From contig NZ_BJMS01000006.1 in assembly GCF_006539285.1 (NCBI RefSeq), positions 1 through 64,000 of the forward strand: a DNA stretch of 64,000 nt, given 5' to 3'. Below the pieces are notes generated by a model, which did not search any database, had not been told where the DNA came from, and saw only the letters and a program-made list of their open reading frames with translations. The position numbers and the translations under genes were made by a program. This DNA is from Sporolactobacillus inulinus (GTDB lineage Bacteria; Bacillota; Bacilli; Bacillales; Sporolactobacillaceae). Below, in pieces: positions 6,880 through 15,663 of the stretch; position 1 is the first letter of the stretch, and each line of letters begins with the position of its first letter.

Positions 6880-8607
6880 ATGGCTTATGACGGTATCGTT
6901 ACGCATGCTGCGGTTGAAGAACTTCAGGACTTTACAGGCGGACGGATTGCCAAAATCTATCAGCCTACACCCACAGATCTGATCTTTCATCTCCGCTCGC
7001 GACACGCGCGCGGCAAGTTGCTCATTTCGATAAATGCAGCATTTGCTCGAATGCATTTGACGGAACAGTCTGCCGACAATCCGCAAGAACCGCCGATGTT
7101 CTGCATGCTGCTTCGCAAGCATCTTGAGGGCAGTGTGATCCAGCGGATTGAGCAGCTGGGATTTGAACGGATTGTACACATTGACGCGCGGTCGCGCAAT
7201 GAGTTCGGTGATTTAACGGAAAAACAACTCATTATCGAATTGATGGGCCGCCACAGCAATGTCATTTTGATTGATAAAGAAAGCAAGCGGATTATTGATT
7301 GTATGAAACATTTGACACCGGCAGTCAACCGTTTTCGTACCGTGCTTCCTGGTGAAACCTACGTGTCGCCGCCCGACCAGGCTAAAATAAACCCGCTTGA
7401 GATGACGGGCAGCGATTTAACGAGCAGAATTGAATGGAACACAGGAAAAATTGATCGACAGATTGTCGGCATTGTCAGCGGTTTTTCACCGCAAATCGCG
7501 ACTGAAGTGGTTCGTCGAGCAGGTCTCCCGCACAAGGATGCGATTGCAGCAGCCTTTGAGAAGATCCAGTCGGAAATCCGAGGGCACAAGTATCAGCCAA
7601 CAATCTTCTTCAATGAACGTGGAAAAGATGACTTTCATGTTCTGCGTCTCAGTTTGAATTCAGATCGAACGGAGACTTTCAAGTCGGTGCATCAAATGCT
7701 TGACCGCTATTATATGGTTAAAGCGCAGACGGACGCCGTTCGGCAAAAGGCCGGAGATCTCAGTCATTTTATTACAAACGAATTAAAAAAATATAAAACG
7801 AAATTAAAAAAACTAAATAAAACGCTGCGGGATGCTGAGGATGCGGACAAGTACAGGTTGTATGGCGAGCTTTTGACCGCAAGCATGCATCAGATCAAAC
7901 GCGGCGATCAGCGCGCTGAAGTCGTCAATTATTATGATCCGAATCAAGAAAAAGTGACCATTAAACTGAATCCGAACCGTACACCTTCTGAAAATACGCA
8001 AGCTTATTTTAAAAAATACAATAAGGCGAAAACGGCGAAACATGTGGTTGCCGAGCAGGTGGTCGAAACCCAGCGTGAAATTGCCTATTTTGAAGGGTTG
8101 GTGCAGCAGATCGAATCCGCTTCACTAAAAGATATTGAGGAAATTCGTGAGGAATTGGTTGATGGGGGCTATTTGAAAAAGAAACACAGGCAGAAAGAGC
8201 GGAAAAGCAAGCATAAACCGGTGCTCGATCACTATTATGCTTCCGACGGAACTTTAATCCTAGTCGGGAAGAATAATAAACAAAATGATTATTTGACGAC
8301 TAAAGCAGCAGCGCGTGACGAGATCTGGCTGCACACGAAGGACATTCCAGGCTCCCATGTTGTGATCCGGTCTCAGGATCCGAGTGAAGAAACGTTGTTG
8401 GAGGCCGCTCATTTAGCTGCATTTTACAGTAAATCACGAATGGGCAGCGGTGTTCCTGTCGATTATACAAAAGTAAGGTATGTGAAAAAGCCAAGTGGTG
8501 CAAAGCCAGGATTTGTGATCTATACGGATCAAAAGACGGTTTACATCACTCCGGATGAATCATTGGTGCTAAAAATGCGCAATCAGCCGGCACGCGAAAC
8601 GAAATAA
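6880..8607 (+). CDS. rqcH: Ribosome quality-control protein RqcH (NFACT family)
   Basis: 575 residues, close to the 570 or so usual for Bacillus RqcH/YloA. It binds 50S subunits carrying a stalled peptidyl-tRNA and recruits tRNA-Ala to add C-terminal alanine tails. The NFACT-N domain starts AYDGIVTHAAVEEL; a coiled-coil middle (about 290-430) follows; the NFACT-R domain contains DEIWLHTKDIPGSHVVIRS. The ATG at 6880 is chosen over an in-frame start at 6796 because homologues begin at this point and GTGAGG lies just upstream. As I recall, the acidic-Arg pair needed for tailing is Asp-Arg in B. subtilis; here it is Glu96-Arg97. The yloB gene that follows in B. subtilis is absent. Confidence 0.93.
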   Translation: MAYDGIVTHAAVEELQDFTGGRIAKIYQPTPTDLIFHLRSRHARGKLLISINAAFARMHLTEQSADNPQEPPMFCMLLRKHLEGSVIQRIEQLGFERIVHIDARSRNEFGDLTEKQLIIELMGRHSNVILIDKESKRIIDCMKHLTPAVNRFRTVLPGETYVSPPDQAKINPLEMTGSDLTSRIEWNTGKIDRQIVGIVSGFSPQIATEVVRRAGLPHKDAIAAAFEKIQSEIRGHKYQPTIFFNERGKDDFHVLRLSLNSDRTETFKSVHQMLDRYYMVKAQTDAVRQKAGDLSHFITNELKKYKTKLKKLNKTLRDAEDADKYRLYGELLTASMHQIKRGDQRAEVVNYYDPNQEKVTIKLNPNRTPSENTQAYFKKYNKAKTAKHVVAEQVVETQREIAYFEGLVQQIESASLKDIEEIREELVDGGYLKKKHRQKERKSKHKPVLDHYYASDGTLILVGKNNKQNDYLTTKAAARDEIWLHTKDIPGSHVVIRSQDPSEETLLEAAHLAAFYSKSRMGSGVPVDYTKVRYVKKPSGAKPGFVIYTDQKTVYITPDESLVLKMRNQPARETK

Positions 8608-8632
8608 ATGGCTCGTACGGTCGTTTTGGGAC

Positions 8633-8662
8633 TTGCTTCATTTCTATAAAGTTGTATACAAT
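8633..8662 (+). promoter_or_regulatory. Probable sigma-A promoter for yicC
   Basis: TTGCTT (8633-8638) and TACAAT (8657-8662) are 18 bp apart in the 75-bp gap after rqcH. Transcription would start about 15 bp before the yicC start codon, leaving a very short leader with GGAAGTGA as ribosome binding site. Confidence 0.45.
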
Positions 8663-8682
8663 AAACAAGTGGAAGTGATCGG

Positions 8683-9570
8683 ATGATTAAGAGTATGACC
8701 GGATTTGGGATGAGCGAAAAATATGCAGGTTCTGCACAAGTGCATAGCGAGATTAAATCGGTCAATCACCGCTATTTTGAGTGTACGTTCAACGCACCAA
8801 AGCCGCTCCTTTATCTTGAAGATCAAGTACGAAAGATCGTCCGCTCCTACGTGCATCGCGGCTCGCTTTCATTATTTTTATCTGTGGCGGGCAGTTCGGC
8901 AATCGCTTCCCGAGTTGAAACCAATTGGGACGTCGTCGACCAATATATCCGTGCAGCAAAAAAAATTGAACAGCGCAGCGGCTTATCCATTTCAGACGCA
9001 AATGCGTTTCTTCAGCTCCCTGGCGTCTTTTCACTAAGGGAAGCGGATAATCAGTCGGCAAAAGCTATTGAACCGGTTATTCTGGAAGCCGTCCACGAAT
9101 CTTGCGAGCGTCTGATCCGTATGCGTGAAAAGGAAGGGGCGGCAATGCGGCTGGATCTGTTGCAGCGCGTGCAGACGATCCATCACGCTGTCGCTGCACT
9201 TGAGGCGTTTGTTCCACAAATACGCACTCAGTATGAACAGAGGCTGCGTTCTTCTGTTGCTGCTTTTCTAGAAAAGAATCAAGCGATTGATGAAGACCGA
9301 TTAATGAATGAAATTGCTCTATTCATAAACAAAACAGCGATTGACGAGGAAACGACACGATTGAAAAGTCATTTGCATCAATGCTCCGATCTCTTGTCTG
9401 AGGATGAGCAGGATCCGGTTGGAAGACGCATTGATTTTTTGATTCAGGAAATGAACCGAGAAGTGAATACGATTGGTTCAAAGGGCAATCATGCTGAAGT
9501 GACGCGTTTTGTTGTGACGATTAAAAATGAGATTGAAAGATTACGCGAACAAGTGCAAAATATAGAGTAA
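8683..9570 (+). CDS. yicC: YicC/YloC-family endoribonuclease
   Basis: 295 residues, the normal length for the family. The N-terminus MIKSMTGFGMSE is the family hallmark, followed by SVNHRYFE. The C-terminal DUF1732 part shows EDRLMNEIALFINKTAIDEE and RRIDFLIQEMNREVNTIGSK, also diagnostic. Family members are stress-associated endoribonucleases that act on small RNAs and mRNA. It begins the yicC-gmk-rpoZ group, as in other Bacillales; the remA gene that usually follows is missing, and gmk starts 34 bp downstream. Confidence 0.93.
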   Translation: MIKSMTGFGMSEKYAGSAQVHSEIKSVNHRYFECTFNAPKPLLYLEDQVRKIVRSYVHRGSLSLFLSVAGSSAIASRVETNWDVVDQYIRAAKKIEQRSGLSISDANAFLQLPGVFSLREADNQSAKAIEPVILEAVHESCERLIRMREKEGAAMRLDLLQRVQTIHHAVAALEAFVPQIRTQYEQRLRSSVAAFLEKNQAIDEDRLMNEIALFINKTAIDEETTRLKSHLHQCSDLLSEDEQDPVGRRIDFLIQEMNREVNTIGSKGNHAEVTRFVVTIKNEIERLREQVQNIE

Positions 9571-9604
9571 ATGATTGTTTGATCGACTGCTTGGAGGCAA
9601 AGTG

Positions 9605-10228
9605 ATGAGTTTTAAAGAGAAAGGCTTGCTGGTGGTTCTTTCCGGACCATCCGGTGTCGGCAAGGGGACCGTGTGCCGCGCATTGCGTGAACGCGGCACA
9701 CAATTAAACTATTCCATTTCAGCGACAACGCGTAAGCCGCGCGAAGGCGAAATTAACGGCGTCCACTATTTTTTCAAGACGCGTGAGCAGTTTCAAAAGA
9801 TGATTGAACAGGAAAAACTACTTGAGTGGGCCGAATATGTTGGCAACTGCTATGGAACACCGGTGGACTATGTACACAAAATGATTGAATCGGGGCAGGA
9901 TGTTATTCTTGAAATCGAAGTTCAAGGGGCCCTTCAAGTAAAGAAGAAGTTTCCCGAGGCACTGTTTATTTTTCTCGCTCCGCCGAATTTGAACGAACTA
10001 AAAAATCGGATCGTTGGCCGCGGAACCGAAACGGCCGAATTAATTGAAAGCCGGATGAGTGTTGCCAAGTCGGAAATGGAACTAATGCAGAATTATAATT
10101 ATGTTGTGGAAAACGATCAGGTACTGAAAGCCTGCGACCGTATTGAAGCGATTGTACTCGCCGAGCATTGCAGGGTGGACCGTCTGATTGAGAAATATAT
10201 GAACAAAGAAGGAGTTGACGGGAAATGA
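9605..10228 (+). CDS. gmk: Guanylate kinase
   Basis: 207 residues. It phosphorylates GMP (or dGMP) to GDP with ATP and feeds GTP and ppGpp pools. The P-loop is GPSGVGKGT near the N-terminus. GMP-binding residues lie in [19 protein letters not shown], and the lid region contains [17 protein letters not shown]. The ATG at 9605 is preferred because GGAGG lies 8 bases upstream; a GTG directly before it is also possible. The frame extends upstream to 9575 without a second site. It overlaps rpoZ by 4 bp (ATGA), so the two are translationally coupled. Confidence 0.95.
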   Translation: MSFKEKGLLVVLSGPSGVGKGTVCRALRERGTQLNYSISATTRKPREGEINGVHYFFKTREQFQKMIEQEKLLEWAEYVGNCYGTPVDYVHKMIESGQDVILEIEVQGALQVKKKFPEALFIFLAPPNLNELKNRIVGRGTETAELIESRMSVAKSEMELMQNYNYVVENDQVLKACDRIEAIVLAEHCRVDRLIEKYMNKEGVDGK

Positions 10229-10422
10229 TGATTTATCCGTCCATTGACAACTTACTTAAAAAGATTGATTCAACGTATACACTTGTGACGCTTTCTGCAA
10301 AACGTGCGCGCCAGCTGCAAGAGGGAAACGGTCATTTAATGGTAGAACATCCGCGTTCGGTTAAGGAAGTTGGCCAGGCATTGGAAGAAATCAATGCGGG
10401 TCTGCTGACGTGCAAACGCTAA
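10225..10422 (+). CDS. rpoZ: RNA polymerase omega subunit
   Basis: 65 residues, the size of Bacillus omega. The start [20 protein letters not shown] and the segment [12 protein letters not shown] are typical of the family, as is [13 protein letters not shown] near the end. Omega binds the beta' subunit and helps RNA polymerase assemble. The start codon overlaps the gmk stop, giving translational coupling; a strong terminator 19 bp after its stop ends the yicC-gmk-rpoZ unit, so coaBC is not read from this promoter as it would be in the uninterrupted arrangement. Confidence 0.94.
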   Translation: MMIYPSIDNLLKKIDSTYTLVTLSAKRARQLQEGNGHLMVEHPRSVKEVGQALEEINAGLLTCKR

Positions 10423-10441
10423 TGTTATGCTCTGCACACTT

Positions 10442-10476
10442 AAGGCAACAACCGTTTTAAGGTTGTTGCCTTTTAT
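10442..10476 (+). terminator. Rho-independent terminator after rpoZ
   Basis: AAGGCAACAACC (10442-10453) pairs perfectly with GGTTGTTGCCTT (10461-10472) around a 7-nt loop, followed by TTATAT. Confidence 0.85.
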
Positions 10477-10559
10477 ATATAACACAAACCTTGAGCGAAC
10501 TCTGTGCGTTGCTGTTGCAATCCGTATACATCATTTATGATTGAGGAGGAGAGCGCAAC

Positions 10560-10937
10560 ATGGACACTTTTGCAGACTATTTGGCACGTATCGATCATCC
10601 GCAACATCAGGCACGATTAAAAGAAATTTTGGATTGGGTCACGAAGCAATTCCCACAGCTAATGCCCAAAATTGCATGGAATCAGCCGATGTATACCGAT
10701 CACGGCACCTTTATTGTTGGCTTTAGCGTAGCCAAACGTCATTTGGCCGTTGCTCCAGAGAGGATCGCGATTGATCGTTTTTCTGATGAAATTGTACAAG
10801 CCGGTTATACGCACAGCAAAGAATTGGTACGCATCCCATGGGATCATCCGGTTGATTTCTCATTGCTTCAGAAAATCATTGCATTCAATAGTTCAGATAA
10901 GGCGGACTGTACAACGTTTTGGCGCAAATCTTTATAA
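10560..10937 (+). CDS. fra: DUF1801 protein, frataxin-like iron chaperone Fra
   Basis: 125 residues. It closely resembles B. subtilis Fra (YdhG) as I recall it: KIAWNQPMYTDHGTFIVGFS and KRHLAVAPE are signature stretches, with FNSSDKADCTTFWRK at the C-terminus. B. subtilis Fra is a frataxin-like protein that delivers iron for iron-sulfur cluster and heme synthesis. GGAGGAG lies 8 bases before the ATG. In B. subtilis the gene is elsewhere; here it stands alone between two terminator-bounded units, rpoZ and coaBC. Other DUF1801 proteins have no known role, so the iron function is inferred from similarity to YdhG. Confidence 0.82.
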   Translation: MDTFADYLARIDHPQHQARLKEILDWVTKQFPQLMPKIAWNQPMYTDHGTFIVGFSVAKRHLAVAPERIAIDRFSDEIVQAGYTHSKELVRIPWDHPVDFSLLQKIIAFNSSDKADCTTFWRKSL

Positions 10938-11014
10938 CAGAGCGTATTTAGAGATCTCATAGGAATTAACCATTCAACCTTTTATCAACACATAAAAGTA
11001 ACGGAAGTGATCAA

Positions 11015-12211
11015 ATGACTGTGGAAGGAAAAAAGATCTTACTTGGTATTTGCGGCGGCATTGCCGCTTATAAATCGGCTGATTTAGCAAGTCGGTTAAA
11101 AAAAGCCGGCGCAGATGTTTCCGTTGTAATGACTGAATCGGCGAAGCAATTTATTGGACCCGTCACGTTCCAAGGCCTAACGAGGCATCGGGTCTATGAT
11201 CACGTTTTTTTAGATGAAAAAGAAGGACAGATTGCTCATATTGATTTAGCGGATGAAGCAGATTTAATGATCATTGCACCGGCAACAGCTCAAACCATTG
11301 CGCGATTGGCGCAAGGATTCGCTGATGATATGCTTACCACTGTCGCGCTGGCAACAAAGGCTCCGATATGGGTTGCACCGGCGATGAATGTTCATATGTA
11401 TGAACACCCTGCTGTTCAGCACAATCTTCAGTTGCTTGAGAGCTATGGCTATCATGTGATCGGTCCGGCTGAAGGTCATCTTGCTTGCGGCTGGGTAGGA
11501 GCAGGGAGAATGACGGAACCTGCCGATATCATGCGTGAAATTGAAAGCCAATTTTCAATTCAAAAGCTATCCGGAAAGAAACTATTGGTGACCGCTGGAC
11601 CAACGAAGGAAGCACTCGACCCGATCCGCTTTCTCAGCAATCAATCCAGTGGGAAAATGGGTTACGCAATTGCTGAGGCGGCACGCCAAGCCGGTGCCGA
11701 GGTGACGCTTATCAGCGGCGCATCGCTCGCCGACCCAAAAGGGATGACGGTTGTTCATGTGACTTCAGCACAGGAGATGCATGACGCGGTAATGCAGCGG
11801 TTTGCAACCTGTGATGCTGTCATTAAGGCAGCGGCAGTGGCCGATTATCGCCCTGAGCATACGGCATCTCGGAAAATTAAAAAGTCGGACGGACCGATGA
11901 CCCTAACGATGGTACGCAATCCCGATATTTTGAAAGCACTTGGTGAGCACAAGAAGGATCAGCTCTTGGTCGGATTTGCAGCGGAAACGGATCATTTAGA
12001 GGACAACGCAAAGAAAAAGCTTAATTCAAAGCACTTGGACATGCTGGTGGCAAACCATGCTTCTGATGGGTTTGGCTCAGAAACGAATAAAGTAACCCTT
12101 TACTTTGCTGACGGAAGAAAACAGGCGTTGGAAAGGATGCAAAAACAGCAGGTTGCTCGGCACATCTGTAATGCGCTCTCAGGTCTGTTCGAAATGAGTG
12201 TGTCAAAGTGA
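11015..12211 (+). CDS. coaBC: Bifunctional phosphopantothenoylcysteine synthetase/decarboxylase
   Basis: 398 residues. CoaB joins 4'-phosphopantothenate and cysteine, and CoaC decarboxylates the product to 4'-phosphopantetheine, two steps of coenzyme A synthesis. The N-terminal flavoprotein CoaC domain has GGIAAYK, PAMNVHMY (the PxMNxxM motif) and the catalytic-loop Cys in HLACGWVGAGRM. The CoaB domain begins near residue 187 with LLVTAGPTKE and contains NQSSGKMG and KIKKSDGPMT. The start has GGAAGTGA six bases upstream. The gene overlaps priA by 4 bp. Confidence 0.95.
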   Translation: MTVEGKKILLGICGGIAAYKSADLASRLKKAGADVSVVMTESAKQFIGPVTFQGLTRHRVYDHVFLDEKEGQIAHIDLADEADLMIIAPATAQTIARLAQGFADDMLTTVALATKAPIWVAPAMNVHMYEHPAVQHNLQLLESYGYHVIGPAEGHLACGWVGAGRMTEPADIMREIESQFSIQKLSGKKLLVTAGPTKEALDPIRFLSNQSSGKMGYAIAEAARQAGAEVTLISGASLADPKGMTVVHVTSAQEMHDAVMQRFATCDAVIKAAAVADYRPEHTASRKIKKSDGPMTLTMVRNPDILKALGEHKKDQLLVGFAAETDHLEDNAKKKLNSKHLDMLVANHASDGFGSETNKVTLYFADGRKQALERMQKQQVARHICNALSGLFEMSVSK

Positions 12212-14628
12212 TTGCTGAAGTCTATATTGATATTCCTGCGAAGCCGGTAAATCGCCCGTTTGACTATCGTATTCCGGACAATTTGACTGAACTTGTCAAA
12301 CCTGGGGTGCGGGTTACCGTTCCGTTTGGGAGGACGCGAAGGCTCGGCTTTGTCACCGCCTTAAAGGAGAAATCCGAATTTAAACAATTAAAAGGGCTTG
12401 ATTCGGTTGAAGATCATGTTCCGGTGCTTACGCCGGAACTGATTGAGTTAGGCGGATGGCTTGCAAACCAGACCCTGTGTTCGACGGTGACCGCCTTTCA
12501 GGCAATGCTTCCGGCTGCGATGAAAGCCGACTACAAAAAATTAATTGTGATCGATCAGATTGAACGGCTGCTTGAGGAGGACCCTGAACTTGCCGCATTT
12601 CTCCAGTCGGCCAAACAGCCGATTTGGTCCGAAATCATAAAGGCTCATCCTGAATGGGCGAAACGGATGCAGCGGGCAATCAAGCATGGGCTGATCTCCG
12701 TTCAACAGCTCGTTAAGAATCAAGCAAAAGCAAAAAAAGCAGCTGCTGTTACGGTGGAGGCCCCTCGTTCATTGTTGGAGGACGAACTGAATCAATTAGA
12801 CAAACGCTCCCACCGTCAGAAAGAAGTGCTTGAATTTTTGCTGAAGCAGCCTGATCTTCAGCACTTTCATGAAACCATCCAGAAATTAGTCAAGCATGGC
12901 CTAAGTCGTGAAGCAATCATGAAATTGGCGGAAAAAGGGCTGCTTAAGCAGGGCTACATCGAACAATTTCGCGATCCCTATAATCGACCGGTTGACAGAA
13001 CGCAGCCGCTTGCTTTAACGGAAGAACAAGCGCATGCCCTTGAGCCGATCTTAACGGCGATGCAACGTGAAGAACACAAGGTCTTCTTGTGTCACGGGGT
13101 TACAGGAAGCGGTAAAACGGAAATCTACTTGCAATCGATCCAGCGCGTCATCGAACAGGGAAAACAAGCGATCGTCCTCGTTCCTGAAATTTCGTTGACC
13201 CCGCAAATGGTGAGCCGATTTAAAGGCCGTTTCGGCGATCACGTCGCCGTGATGCACAGCGGATTGAGCCGAGGCGAGAAGTATGATGAGTGGCGCAAGA
13301 TTCGTGAAGAAAAAGTTCAGGTGGTTGTCGGCGCGCGATCCGCGGTATTTGCTCCCTTTAAAAAACTAGGGCTGATCATTATTGATGAGGAACACGAATC
13401 CAGCTATAAACAGGAGGACATGCCGCGCTATCATGCACGGGACGTGGCAATCCATCGCGCTAAAAAACACCATTGCCCGGTCGTGCTTGGCAGTGCAACG
13501 CCTGCATTAGAGTCATTCGCTCGCGCACAAAAGAATGTCTATACATTATTAAGTTTAAAAGAGCGGGTGAATCATCGTCCGCTTCCATCGGTGCATATCA
13601 TCGATCTGCGTGAAGAACTTCGCGAAGGGAATCGCTCTGTCTTTTCAAAAGAACTGCTTGAAAAAATAAAAGATCGGTTAGCTAAACAAGAGCAGAGTGT
13701 GCTGTTTTTAAATCGACGCGGCTACTCTACATTTATGATGTGCCGTTCCTGCGGTGCGGTTGTCAAATGTCCGCATTGCGACATCTCGCTCACGTACCAT
13801 CGTGCCCAGCAACTGCTTAAATGCCATTATTGCGGCTATGAACAAGCGGTTCCTGCGGCTTGTCCAAATTGTAGCAGTGATGCCATGCGCTTTTTCGGTA
13901 CGGGTACGCAAAAGGTGGAGGCAGAACTCAATCGGCTGATTCCGGAAGCGCGTGTGATTCGAATGGATGTTGACACAACGAGAAAAAAAGGCAGTCACGA
14001 AAAGCTGCTGCGTCGTTTCGGCAAAGAAGAGGCCGATATTCTGCTTGGCACCCAGATGATTGCAAAGGGACTGGATTTTCCCAAAGTGACGCTGGTCGGC
14101 GTGCTGGCGGCTGATTCATTACTGCATCTTCCTGATTTTCGCGCCTCTGAGAAAACGTTCCAACTTTTAACACAGGTATCCGGTCGAGCAGGCAGGCATG
14201 CGTTACCTGGCGAAGTGGTCATTCAGAGCTATGCGCCCGATCATTATGCAGTGACAGATGCAGCCCATCATGACTACGGAGCCTTTTATCAGCAAGAAAT
14301 GCTGTTGCGAAAGCGAGCCGGATATCCGCCGTTTTACTATTTAGTTCTGATCAGCCTGTCTCATCCGGAACCGGCGAAGGCTGCTGAATCTGCAGAACGC
14401 ATTGCATCGATATTGAGGCGAAAATTGTCCCATACTTCGCAAATTTATGGACCGGTCGTCCCTTCTGTGGCTAAGATAAAGGATAGATATCGCTATCAGT
14501 GCATGGTAAAATACAAAAGAGAACCTGAACTTATGCCTGTGCTGCATCAAATTATGCAGCATTTTCAGGATTCAGGCAAAGCACAATTGCAGCTGACGGT
14601 TGATCTTAATCCCGTCACCTTAATGTAA
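12208..14628 (+). CDS. priA: Primosomal replication restart helicase PriA
   Basis: 806 residues, the full length expected. PriA reloads the replisome at stalled forks. The DNA-binding domain starts YIDIPAKPVNRPFDY; Walker A is GVTGSGKTE, the DEAH-type box is IIIDEEHESSYK, and eight Cys in CRSCG, CPHC, CHYCG and CPNC form two zinc sites. Helicase motif VI is QVSGRAGR. It starts at a GTG overlapping the coaBC stop. The def (peptide deformylase) gene that follows priA in B. subtilis is absent; only about 90 bp separate priA from fmt. Confidence 0.96.
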   Translation: MIAEVYIDIPAKPVNRPFDYRIPDNLTELVKPGVRVTVPFGRTRRLGFVTALKEKSEFKQLKGLDSVEDHVPVLTPELIELGGWLANQTLCSTVTAFQAMLPAAMKADYKKLIVIDQIERLLEEDPELAAFLQSAKQPIWSEIIKAHPEWAKRMQRAIKHGLISVQQLVKNQAKAKKAAAVTVEAPRSLLEDELNQLDKRSHRQKEVLEFLLKQPDLQHFHETIQKLVKHGLSREAIMKLAEKGLLKQGYIEQFRDPYNRPVDRTQPLALTEEQAHALEPILTAMQREEHKVFLCHGVTGSGKTEIYLQSIQRVIEQGKQAIVLVPEISLTPQMVSRFKGRFGDHVAVMHSGLSRGEKYDEWRKIREEKVQVVVGARSAVFAPFKKLGLIIIDEEHESSYKQEDMPRYHARDVAIHRAKKHHCPVVLGSATPALESFARAQKNVYTLLSLKERVNHRPLPSVHIIDLREELREGNRSVFSKELLEKIKDRLAKQEQSVLFLNRRGYSTFMMCRSCGAVVKCPHCDISLTYHRAQQLLKCHYCGYEQAVPAACPNCSSDAMRFFGTGTQKVEAELNRLIPEARVIRMDVDTTRKKGSHEKLLRRFGKEEADILLGTQMIAKGLDFPKVTLVGVLAADSLLHLPDFRASEKTFQLLTQVSGRAGRHALPGEVVIQSYAPDHYAVTDAAHHDYGAFYQQEMLLRKRAGYPPFYYLVLISLSHPEPAKAAESAERIASILRRKLSHTSQIYGPVVPSVAKIKDRYRYQCMVKYKREPELMPVLHQIMQHFQDSGKAQLQLTVDLNPVTLM

Positions 14629-14718
14629 GTATAGATGCAAGCAGTGGCGCAGATGGTTACGATCGTGTGCAGTAACGAAATGATCATAATGTGATTGAAT
14701 AATAAAGAGGATGATTTA

Positions 14719-15663
14719 ATGAGAATCGTTTTTATGGGAACTCCGGATTTTGCAGTTCCTGTTCTTCAGCGTTTGATTGAGGACCCGAATAATGAAGTCG
14801 TATGCGTGGTCACGCAGCCGGACCGCCCAAAAGGAAGGAAACATCAATTAACCCCGCCGCCGGTTAAGCTTCTTGCTCAAAACTATTCCATTCCGGTCTT
14901 ACAGCCGGAACGTGTGCGTAATCCGGAGGCGGTTCAGAGCATTTTGGCTTATCATGCGGACCTTTTCATCACGGCTGCCTATGGACAGATTTTGCCTGAA
15001 TCTTTATTGAAAGAACCAAGGCTTGGTTGCATAAATGTTCATGCTTCCCTTCTTCCGGCTTATCGTGGTGCAGCGCCAATTCAACAATCAATTATTGATG
15101 GTCAAAAAGAGACCGGCGTTACCATTATGTACATGGTTAAAAAATTGGATGCCGGTGATCTTTTGACTCAAGTCCATGTACCAATCGAATCAGCCGACAC
15201 TTTCGGTAGCCTGCATGACAAATTGAGCGCTGCTGGTTCCGATCTTCTCATGGAGACGCTTCCGAAACTTGCAGCAGGAGAACTGACACCGCAACCTCAA
15301 GATGAGGCGCGTGTTACCTACGCACCGAGTATTCAGCGTGAGGACGAGCAAATTATATGGACGCGCAGCGCCGAGCAGATTCGCAATCAAATTCGCGGTC
15401 TAAATCCGTTTCCCGGCGCATTTACAAGCTTGTATGGAAAAAACTTTAAAATTTTCGCAGCTGAGCTGACGGACGGAGCGACTGACGAATGCCCCGGTAC
15501 CGTTGTTGCATGCCACACCGATGCATTTTTCGTAGCAGCTGGTGACAAATGTGCTCTAAAAATAACGGAGTGTCAGCCATCGGGAAAGAAAAGAATGCAT
15601 GCGGCAGACTTCTTACGCGGGAAGCCGTTGTCTGTGGGCGTTGTGCTTGGGGGACAGTCATGA
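14719..15663 (+). CDS. fmt: Methionyl-tRNA formyltransferase
   Basis: 314 residues. It formylates initiator Met-tRNA using 10-formyltetrahydrofolate. The N-terminus RIVFMGTPDFAVPVL, the folate-site loop NVHASLLPAYRGAAPIQ (catalytic Asn and His), and GVTIMYMVKKLDAGD are diagnostic, as is GLNPFPGAF in the C-terminal OB-like domain. The ATG at 14719 is used because homologues start here and AGAGGATGA lies just upstream; an in-frame extension to 14695 has no good site. It overlaps rsmB by 4 bp. A formylating enzyme implies a deformylase elsewhere in the genome, because def is not next to it. Confidence 0.96.
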   Translation: MRIVFMGTPDFAVPVLQRLIEDPNNEVVCVVTQPDRPKGRKHQLTPPPVKLLAQNYSIPVLQPERVRNPEAVQSILAYHADLFITAAYGQILPESLLKEPRLGCINVHASLLPAYRGAAPIQQSIIDGQKETGVTIMYMVKKLDAGDLLTQVHVPIESADTFGSLHDKLSAAGSDLLMETLPKLAAGELTPQPQDEARVTYAPSIQREDEQIIWTRSAEQIRNQIRGLNPFPGAFTSLYGKNFKIFAAELTDGATDECPGTVVACHTDAFFVAAGDKCALKITECQPSGKKRMHAADFLRGKPLSVGVVLGGQS

